From an uncultured Pedobacter sp. (GTDB lineage: Bacteria > Bacteroidota > Bacteroidia > Sphingobacteriales > Sphingobacteriaceae): a DNA stretch of 9,850 bases. The notes beneath the pieces were generated by a model. It was given only the letters and a program-made list of their open reading frames with translations, was not told the DNA's origin and did no database searches. The DNA is taken from contig NZ_CAMLHF010000204.1 of NCBI RefSeq assembly GCF_946479715.1, positions 1 through 9,850 of the forward strand, read 5' to 3'. Positions within the stretch are counted from its first letter, which is position 1. Every line of letters begins with the position of its first letter. A program made the translations under genes and the position numbers. Of this stretch, positions 4,133-9,850 are shown piece after piece.

Positions 4133-6013
4133 ATGAAAAAACCTGAAACTAACCCAAAGAATTCCGGCTCATTAAGTGAAGTACATCAGAGTGTTGACAC
4201 CAGCAAAAGAACGGGCTGGCGACGTATCCTCTCTTTTATTGGCCCTGCTTACCTGGTAAGTGTTGGCTATATGGATCCCGGAAATTGGGCTACAGACATT
4301 GCTGGCGGCAGTAAATTTGGCTATCAGCTCATCTGGATCTTGTTAATGTCTAACCTCATTGCATTGCTTCTGCAATCGCTTAGTGCCCGTTTAGGTATTG
4401 TAAGAGGTCTCGATCTTGCGCAAGCCTCAAGAAACGGCTATCCAAAATGGGTAAATATTCCGCTTTTTGGCCTGGCACAAACTGCAATTATAGCTTGTGA
4501 CCTTGCTGAGATTATAGGTATGGCAATTGGTTTAAACTTGTTGTTTGGTTTGCCTTTAATCTGGGGAATTAGTTTAACCATTTTTGATACAGTACTCCTT
4601 CTTTTCTTACTGAATAAAGGAATGCGAAAAATGGAGGCCTTTATTGTATCAATGGTATTTATAGTAGGCGTTTCATTTTTAGTGGAGATGTTCATAGTAG
4701 AGCCATCATTAAAAGAAATTGCAAGAGGTTTTGAACCAACTATGCTATCAGGAGAAGCATTATATATAGCGATTGGTATTATTGGCGCAACTGTGATGCC
4801 GCATAACCTATATCTACACTCATCACTGGTTCAGACCAGAAAATTTGAAAGAGATAATAAAGGCATCAAAGAAGCCATTAAGTTTAATTTCATTGATACA
4901 GCCGTAGCTTTAAACCTCGCATTCTTTGTAAATGCTGCCATTTTAATTCTTGCAGCTGCTGCATTCTATAAAAACGGTTTACATGAAGTTGCGGAAATTC
5001 AAGATGCCCATAAACTGCTTCAAAACATTTTCGGCAATGTTGCTCCAGCTCTATTTGCCATCGCACTAATCGCCGCTGGCCAAAGTTCTACGGTAACCGG
5101 TACCCTAGCCGGGCAAATTGTAATGGAAGGCCACTTAAAGCTTCGTATAGAGCCATGGTTACGCCGATTAATTACACGCTTGCTGGCAATTATACCAGCT
5201 TTTTTTACTATATTATGGTTTGGCAATGATGCTTTAGGCGGTTTATTGATATTAAGTCAGGTCGTATTAAGTCTTCAACTCGGCTTTGCAGTAATCCCCC
5301 TAATCCATTTCACATCTGACAAGCGCACGATGAAAGGATTCGCCATCAAAACATGGGTAAAAATTCTAGCCTGGGGAAGTTCCATCGTTATCGTTTCCTT
5401 AAACGTTAAACTAGTTGTAGAAGAAATTAAAACCTGGGGTGCTGATGGTGGTTGGTATGTTTATGCTATAATAGTTCCATTAGCTATACTTATTGGTTTG
5501 CTCTTATTATACGTTTTCATATATCCTCTAATCAGCAAAATTAAGCGCGAGCAAAATGTAACCCCACATGGCAGTGCCCTTAATATTGATGAGGTTGAAA
5601 AAATCCACTACAAAAGAATCGGTATTACTGTCGATTTTTCTAAGAATGACAGAAACACCATAAGGCATGCCTTAATCCAAGGTGGCAAACAGGCCAACTA
5701 TCACCTAATTCACGTAGTTGAAACCGCTGTAGCACGCTACCATGGAGAATCGGCTCTAGATTATGAAACACAAAGTGATACAGAAAATCTTGAAAAGTAC
5801 CGTACTAATCTGGCGGAGCTTGGTTACAACGCCACCATCCACATTGGCTATGGAGGTACAGTAAAAGCAATCGTAGATATTACTAATGAAAGTAATCTTG
5901 AACTGCTTGTTATGGGTGCCCATGGACATAAAGGCTTAAAGGATTTAATTCTTGGAACTACAGTGAATTCTGTACGTCATAAAGTGACTATTCCAGTGCT
6001 TATTGTAAGATAA
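4133..6013 (+). CDS. mntH: Nramp-family divalent metal transporter with C-terminal universal stress protein domain
   Basis: A 626-residue inner-membrane, proton-coupled importer of Mn(II)/Fe(II). The Nramp core (about residues 30-470) starts with TM1 carrying the metal-binding DPGN (48-51) and has the TM6 motif A-T-V-M-P-H-N-L-Y-L-H-S (219-230), with Ala219, Met222 and His224 in the usual places. The retained Met favours soft divalent transition metals over Mg or Ca. Eleven or so hydrophobic helices can be traced, the last ending near YVFIYPLI (460-467). After a short linker comes a USP domain (about 494-626): strand RIGITVDFS (495-503), then GAHG (595-598), nine residues and GT (608-609), which is the G-2x-G-9x-G-[S/T] ATP-binding signature. 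A classical MntH (about 410 residues) lacks this tail. The start ATG is 1 bp after the regulator's stop, so the pair is surely one transcript and probably translationally coupled. No frameshift or lost key residue is seen. The USP role (ATP sensing or gating) is inference. Confidence 0.95.
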   Translation: MKKPETNPKNSGSLSEVHQSVDTSKRTGWRRILSFIGPAYLVSVGYMDPGNWATDIAGGSKFGYQLIWILLMSNLIALLLQSLSARLGIVRGLDLAQASRNGYPKWVNIPLFGLAQTAIIACDLAEIIGMAIGLNLLFGLPLIWGISLTIFDTVLLLFLLNKGMRKMEAFIVSMVFIVGVSFLVEMFIVEPSLKEIARGFEPTMLSGEALYIAIGIIGATVMPHNLYLHSSLVQTRKFERDNKGIKEAIKFNFIDTAVALNLAFFVNAAILILAAAAFYKNGLHEVAEIQDAHKLLQNIFGNVAPALFAIALIAAGQSSTVTGTLAGQIVMEGHLKLRIEPWLRRLITRLLAIIPAFFTILWFGNDALGGLLILSQVVLSLQLGFAVIPLIHFTSDKRTMKGFAIKTWVKILAWGSSIVIVSLNVKLVVEEIKTWGADGGWYVYAIIVPLAILIGLLLLYVFIYPLISKIKREQNVTPHGSALNIDEVEKIHYKRIGITVDFSKNDRNTIRHALIQGGKQANYHLIHVVETAVARYHGESALDYETQSDTENLEKYRTNLAELGYNATIHIGYGGTVKAIVDITNESNLELLVMGAHGHKGLKDLILGTTVNSVRHKVTIPVLIVR

Positions 6014-6036
6014 AATTGAGATATTAGCGAATTCTT

Positions 6037-6486
6037 ATGAAGAACGATATCCAGATTAAAAATAAAAGGGCCTATTTTGATTACCACATTATTGAAAAAT
6101 ATAATGCAGGAATTGCTTTGTTAGGTACAGAAATAAAAGCCATCAGACAGGGTAAAGCTAATATGTCTGATGCATTTTGCATGTTTATTGGCAATACACT
6201 ATACGTAAGAAACCTCCACATTTCAGAATACAGTCATAGTTCATTCCACCACCACGACATTAAACGCGACAGGGCACTGCTTTTACAAAAAAAAGAAATT
6301 AAAAAACTTAAAGTAAAAGGCGAAGAGAAGGGCTACACTATTGTCCCGTTGCGCATTTTCACCAATGAAAGAGGATTTGCAAAGATAGAAATTGCATTGG
6401 CCCAAGGTAAAAAAGAATTCGACAAGAGAGATAGTATAAAAGACAGAGAATCGAAAAGAGAAATGGACAGGGCTATGAAATTCTAA
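6037..6486 (+). CDS. smpB: SsrA-binding protein SmpB
   Basis: Binds tmRNA and delivers it to stalled ribosomes, so that stuck nascent chains are tagged and the ribosome is freed (trans-translation). The 149 residues have the usual length and motifs: KNKRAYFDYHIIEKYNAGI (8-26), the tmRNA-binding signature GTEIKAIRQGKANMSDAF (30-47), HISEY (61-65), RDRALLLQKKEIKKL (77-91), KGYTIVPL (98-105) and the basic C-terminal tail GKKEFDKRDSIKDRESKRE (124-142), which acts in the ribosomal A site and mRNA channel. It lies 23 bp after the transporter gene and has no convincing promoter of its own; TAAAATTG at 6011-6018 is an imperfect -7 element. Read-through from the metal operon is therefore possible. It converges with pcm. 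Confidence 0.97.
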   Translation: MKNDIQIKNKRAYFDYHIIEKYNAGIALLGTEIKAIRQGKANMSDAFCMFIGNTLYVRNLHISEYSHSSFHHHDIKRDRALLLQKKEIKKLKVKGEEKGYTIVPLRIFTNERGFAKIEIALAQGKKEFDKRDSIKDRESKREMDRAMKF

Positions 6487-6494
6487 CAGCCCTG
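6468..6494. other. GC-rich hairpin across the smpB stop codon
   Basis: CAGGGCT (6468-6474) and AGCCCTG (6488-6494) form a perfect 7-bp stem with a 13-nt loop that contains the TAA of smpB. It is followed on the + strand by an A-run rather than a T-run, and on the - strand no T-run follows. It is therefore not a standard intrinsic terminator. It might stabilise the mRNA 3' end between the convergent smpB and pcm genes. Confidence 0.3.
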
Positions 6495-6502
6495 CAAAAA
6501 AA

Positions 6503-7159
6503 TTACCAGGCCTGATCTCCAACCAGGGGTACAAACCTGAAGGTATCTAATTCTATCCTTTCATAATCGGTTTCACTTACACGAATTACAGTTACCATTT
6601 TTTGTGAGTGCTCATCGCCTACCGGGATTACTAAAATACCACCGACTTTAAGTTGTTTAAGTAATATCTCTGGCACGAAGGGAGCTCCTGCCGTTACAAT
6701 GATCTTATGATAAGGTGCATGATCGGCAATCCCTTTTGATCCATCTCCAAAAAAGAAATGAGCATTGTATCCCATCCCAGGCAAAACCCGTATCGTGTGT
6801 CTATAGATGCTTTCCTGGCGCTCAATAGTATACACATTAGCCCCAAGCTCCATTAATACACAAGTCTGATAACCAGATCCGGTACCAATCTCAAGAACTT
6901 TATCGCCCTTTTTTATATGCAATAATTCACTTTGATAAGCAACTGTATAAGGTTGCGAAATAGTTTGTCCATCACCAATTGGAAAAGCAATATCTTTATA
7001 TGCCTGATTCCAGAAAGTTTCATCAAAAAAGAAATGACGAGGCACCTTGCCTATAGCTTTCAACACCCTTTTATCAGTAATACCTCTTGCTTCAAGGTGT
7101 TCAACTAATTTCTTTCTCGCTCCCTTTTCTCTGTAATTGTCAACAAACTTATACGCCAT
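6503..7159 (-). CDS. pcm: Protein-L-isoaspartate O-methyltransferase
   Basis: Cytoplasmic SAM-dependent enzyme that methylates L-isoaspartyl residues in aged proteins so that they can revert to aspartate. The 218 residues show the family landmarks in order: the N-terminal helices ending in VLKAIGKVPRHFF (32-44), the substrate-loop region IGDGQTISQPYTVA (61-74), SAM motif I VLEIGTGSGYQ (88-98), acidic motif TIER (111-114), GDGSKGI (138-144), VTAGAP (155-160), IPVG (178-181) and the C-terminal strand FRFVPLVG (207-214). No signal peptide is present. It follows priA in the same direction after 100 bp, which is too long for tight coupling, and a possible -7 element lies right before it. It converges with smpB, 16 bp apart. 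The enzyme looks intact. Confidence 0.97.
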   Translation of the reverse strand: MAYKFVDNYREKGARKKLVEHLEARGITDKRVLKAIGKVPRHFFFDETFWNQAYKDIAFPIGDGQTISQPYTVAYQSELLHIKKGDKVLEIGTGSGYQTCVLMELGANVYTIERQESIYRHTIRVLPGMGYNAHFFFGDGSKGIADHAPYHKIIVTAGAPFVPEILLKQLKVGGILVIPVGDEHSQKMVTVIRVSETDYERIELDTFRFVPLVGDQAW

Positions 7160-7166
7160 AGCATCC

Positions 7167-7174
7167 CAAAATTA
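7167..7174 (-). promoter_or_regulatory. Candidate -7 promoter element of pcm
   Basis: On the - strand TAATTTTG is an exact TAnnTTTG match seven bases before the pcm ATG, which would give an almost leaderless transcript. No clear TTTG -33 element is seen at the usual distance, so this may be a chance match in AT-rich DNA. The rest of the 100-bp priA-pcm gap holds one 10-bp palindrome, TTAGGCCTAA (7204-7213), and no recognisable terminator. Confidence 0.3.
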
Positions 7175-7259
7175 GCCTTTTCTAAACTAATAAAGTTAAT
7201 TAATTAGGCCTAAAAAGTTAAAATAAAGCTAATGCGCACAAAATCAATCCTAATAAAAA

Positions 7260-9761
7260 CTAGTATGGATCAACATCCACCTGAATGTTTACTGCGCGAT
7301 AGTCTTTTTCCGATTGAAATTGAACAATAGTATCTTTCAATATAGACTTTACCTTTTGCACCGACGTATTTTTATCGCTCTTAATAATCACCTGTTTAAT
7401 ATAGTAATTTCTTACACGCGATACTAGTGGTTGTTCAGGGCCAAGTACTCTCCCTCCTAGCTGCCCTTTAAGAATGTTCGCGAACTTCTGCGAAGCGACA
7501 TTTAAAAGATCAGCATCTTTATGCTTTATATTAATAAAAATGAGTCTTGTAAATGGAGGATAATTAAATTGCTTGCGTTCTGCAAGTTCCTCATTATACA
7601 TTTCCAGGTATTTATTATCGATAACCTGATTAATAATTCTATGGTTATCATCATAGGCCTGTATAATTACCTTGCCTTGTTTATCCCTTCTACCGGCCCT
7701 ACCTGCAACCTGTGCCAACAGTTGATAACTTCTTTCAAAAGCCCTGAAATCGGGATAATTTAAGAGTGTATCAGCATTAATTACTCCAATTAGCGTTACA
7801 TTATCAAAGTCCAATCCTTTAGCAACCATTTGTGTGCCAATCAAAATATCTGTCTTTTTCTCTTGAAAATCAGAAATGATCTGCTGCAGTCCATTCTTAG
7901 TACGCGTACTATCTACATCCAACCTTGAGATTTTGGCTTCAGGAAAAATCAAACTCAGCTCTTCTTCCACCCTTTCGGTACCAAATCCTTTCTGTTCAAT
8001 GTGAACCGACCCGCAAGCTGGGCAAACGTTAATACTACTTTGGTGATAACCGCAATAATGACAATGTAATTTCCCACTTGTTTTGTGATAAGTTAAACTC
8101 ACATCACAATTCACACACTTAGGTGCGTAACCACAAGTACCACAAATTAAAATAGTGGCGTACCCCCGTCTATTTTGAAACAAAATTACCTGCTCCTTAT
8201 TTTCCAATGTAAAAGCAATCTCATCAATCAACTTGGTTGAAAAATAAGAAACCATTTTTTTGCGTTTTGTTTCTTCGGAGATACTAATTACTTCCTGTAA
8301 AGGTAAATCGACACCACCAAACCTTTCGGTAATTGTTACAAGACCATACTTACCGCTAACCGCATTGTAATAGCTTTCAATAGATGGTGTAGCAGACCCA
8401 AGCACAATTTTAGCCTGATGCAGATGTGCCAGATAAACTGCAGCATCCCTGGCCTGATATCTTGGTGACGGATCATGTTGCTTATAAGAAGATTCATGTT
8501 CTTCATCAACCACGATTAATTTCAGTTCTTTAAAAGGCAAAAATACCGCAGAACGAGCGCCCAGAACCACACGATATTTTCCATTTAATACCTTGTTCCA
8601 AATCTCTACCCGCTCGTTGTTATTGAATTTAGAATGGTAAACACCAATGGCATCTCCAAAATAACGCTGTATGCGTTCCACTATTTGAGTAGTTAAAGCA
8701 ATTTCAGGTAATAAGAACAATACCTGTCCTCCTTTTTCAATTGCTTTTTCAATCAGTTTTATATATATCTGTGTTTTTCCAGATGCAGTTACACCATGCA
8801 ACAACATAACATCTTTAGCGAGGAAGCCATCTTCTATTTGTTGTAAAGCTTTATTTTGAGCTTCACTAAGTTCAAAATTCAGCACAAAGTCATCGGCATT
8901 TTCCAAAAGTCTACTAACCGGACGCTTGTACACTGCAAAAATTCCTTTATCTACAAGCGTTTTAAGGGCCGCTGTACCACAAGCACTCTCTTCAAGTAAT
9001 TGTTGCTTTGAAATAGTAGTCTGCTGCTTAGAAAGCTTTAAATAAGCCAAAAGCGCATTCAATTGTTTAGGTGCCCTCTCTAAAATAGAAAACAATTGCT
9101 TTAAGTTCTCCTCTTCATTGTAAAATGGCTGCAGAGAAACGAATGACTTTAACAGAGGTTTATATTTTTCTACCACTTCTTCAGCGATATAAACCATTCC
9201 TTTGCCCAGCAGGGAATTAATGATCGGGTAAACCGTTTTTTGTCCTAATAATGCCGATACATCATCGATAGTCAATCTAGGTCTGCTTCTTAAGGCATTT
9301 AAAATGATCTGTTCCTTATCTGTAAAAACAATCTCCTGAATAACCCCATCTTCATCAGAAAGCGGACTTTCCTCTTTTAATACGATGATCGTTTCGCTTG
9401 CCAGTTTAAGACCGGTTGGCAATGCTGCCGACAATACATCACCTTCATTACATAAGTAGTAAGAAGTCATCCAATCCCATAAATTTAACTGTTCAGGAGT
9501 AATGATCGGATAAGCATCAACAACATCAATAATGTATTTAGCCTCATAAATTTCGGGAGCTTCTTTACTGATACTTTTGACTAAGGCCGTATAGATTTTA
9601 TTCTTCCCGAACTGAACAACTACGCGTTTACCGACCGCTATCTGATCATTTAACTCAAAAGGAACACGATAAATATAATTTTTGGACAGTGAAAGAGGTA
9701 AAATGACTTCAATAAAGAGTGTCTCTCTTTCAACAAATTCCGGATCAAGAAAATCCAACAT
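7260..9761 (-). CDS. priA: Primosomal protein N', replication restart helicase PriA
   Basis: A superfamily 2 3'-to-5' DNA helicase that recognises stalled forks and D-loops and reloads the replicative helicase. Domains in order: the N-terminal 3'-OH-binding region (FIEVILPLSLSKNYIYRVP, 16-34, onward), a winged-helix/linker region (about 140-290), the helicase core with Walker A GVTASGKT (323-330), the DEEH box (419-422), LGSATPS (454-460), and the zinc module with eight Cys (540, 543, 549, 552, 567, 570, 580, 583). Helicase motifs GTQMVAKGLDF (642-652) and QVAGRAGR (684-691) follow, then the C-terminal domain. At 833 residues it is about 100 longer than E. coli PriA (732), mainly before the Walker A, as expected for this phylum. 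The start is fixed because it is the only Met before the conserved N-terminal strand. Its ATG overlaps the upstream gene's stop by one base (TAATG), indicating coupled translation. No defect is seen. Confidence 0.97.
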   Translation of the reverse strand: MLDFLDPEFVERETLFIEVILPLSLSKNYIYRVPFELNDQIAVGKRVVVQFGKNKIYTALVKSISKEAPEIYEAKYIIDVVDAYPIITPEQLNLWDWMTSYYLCNEGDVLSAALPTGLKLASETIIVLKEESPLSDEDGVIQEIVFTDKEQIILNALRSRPRLTIDDVSALLGQKTVYPIINSLLGKGMVYIAEEVVEKYKPLLKSFVSLQPFYNEEENLKQLFSILERAPKQLNALLAYLKLSKQQTTISKQQLLEESACGTAALKTLVDKGIFAVYKRPVSRLLENADDFVLNFELSEAQNKALQQIEDGFLAKDVMLLHGVTASGKTQIYIKLIEKAIEKGGQVLFLLPEIALTTQIVERIQRYFGDAIGVYHSKFNNNERVEIWNKVLNGKYRVVLGARSAVFLPFKELKLIVVDEEHESSYKQHDPSPRYQARDAAVYLAHLHQAKIVLGSATPSIESYYNAVSGKYGLVTITERFGGVDLPLQEVISISEETKRKKMVSYFSTKLIDEIAFTLENKEQVILFQNRRGYATILICGTCGYAPKCVNCDVSLTYHKTSGKLHCHYCGYHQSSINVCPACGSVHIEQKGFGTERVEEELSLIFPEAKISRLDVDSTRTKNGLQQIISDFQEKKTDILIGTQMVAKGLDFDNVTLIGVINADTLLNYPDFRAFERSYQLLAQVAGRAGRRDKQGKVIIQAYDDNHRIINQVIDNKYLEMYNEELAERKQFNYPPFTRLIFINIKHKDADLLNVASQKFANILKGQLGGRVLGPEQPLVSRVRNYYIKQVIIKSDKNTSVQKVKSILKDTIVQFQSEKDYRAVNIQVDVDPY

Positions 9762-9850
9762 TATCTACTTTTTAAAGCCGCTAAAAGCAGCGACAACCAG
9801 CCAAGAATCAACAATAAACCTCCAACAGGAGTTACCGGACCGATGTAATT
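9761..9850 (-). CDS. C-terminal end of a DUF423 (YgdD-like) small membrane protein, truncated by window edge
   Basis: Reading the - strand from the window edge gives 29 codons and a TAA at 9763-9761. The peptide begins NYIGPVTPVGGLLLILGW and ends LKSR. A G-P-V-T-P-x-G-G turn leading into a final transmembrane helix is the typical end of DUF423 family proteins (about 120-130 residues, four helices, inner membrane, function unknown). Its stop shares one base with the priA ATG, so it is the upstream member of that operon. The remainder is outside the window, so the call rests on a short but distinctive piece. Confidence 0.75.
   Translation of the reverse strand, partial: NYIGPVTPVGGLLLILGWLSLLLAALKSR

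Noticed and set aside
4438..4695. 85-codon frame on the - strand
   Set aside because: Antisense shadow of the Nramp membrane helices.
5020..5226. 68-codon frame on the - strand
   Set aside because: Antisense shadow within the Nramp core; no motif or promoter.
6283..6534. 83-codon frame on the - strand
   Set aside because: Antisense to the smpB 3' half and overlapping the pcm end; Phe-rich translation of antisense Lys codons.
7521..7763. 80-codon frame on the + strand
   Set aside because: Antisense to the conserved C-terminal helicase region of priA; no independent support.
1..9850. Search for CRISPR arrays, IS ends, tRNA/rRNA genes, phage or toxin-antitoxin modules
   Set aside because: No spaced direct repeats, transposase motifs, tRNA cloverleaf or paired small toxin gene were seen; the gaps are short and most of the window is housekeeping coding sequence.

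Overview
The window is about 9.85 kb of AT-rich bacterial chromosome with ordinary gene density. It contains no IS element, phage gene, CRISPR array, tRNA or rRNA that I can see. Several features point to Bacteroidota, most plausibly Sphingobacteriaceae (Pedobacter-like). These are promoter elements of the Bacteroidota type (TAnnTTTG), weak or absent Shine-Dalgarno sequences, a LysRS with a C-terminal extension, and a long 833-residue PriA. The family-level assignment is inference from gene style, not from a search.

Layout. (1) 1-1018, + strand: the 3' part of lysS, a strong terminator (699-742), a 72-codon gene of unknown function (766-984), and a bidirectional terminator (985-1008). (2) 1019-1558, - strand: a two-helix membrane protein with a TPR-like tail. 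(3) 1706-2859, + strand: a probable two-gene unit, a thioredoxin-fold protein with a CGDS active site followed 2 bp later by uracil-DNA glycosylase (ung). (4) 2867-3337, - strand: an Lrp/AsnC-family regulator with its own consensus promoter. (5) 3441-6486, + strand: a metal-homeostasis unit. A DtxR/MntR-family repressor is followed 1 bp later by an Nramp divalent-metal transporter that carries a C-terminal universal stress protein (USP) domain; smpB follows 23 bp further on. (6) 9850-6503, - strand: the end of a DUF423-like membrane protein, priA joined to it by a TAATG overlap, then pcm.

How the genes fit together. The clearest functional unit is regulator plus transporter. A 16-bp palindrome in front of the regulator covers its predicted -7 promoter element, which suggests that the metal-loaded repressor shuts off its own operon. 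The transporter's ATP-binding-type USP tail suggests a second, nucleotide-linked control of metal uptake. The remaining genes are housekeeping: translation (lysS, smpB), DNA repair and replication restart (ung, priA), and protein repair (pcm).

I found no wholly new system. The points most worth a second look are the Nramp-USP fusion, the non-canonical metal-site residues of its regulator, the operator/promoter overlap, the CGDS thioredoxin-like protein beside ung, and the orphan small gene enclosed by terminators.
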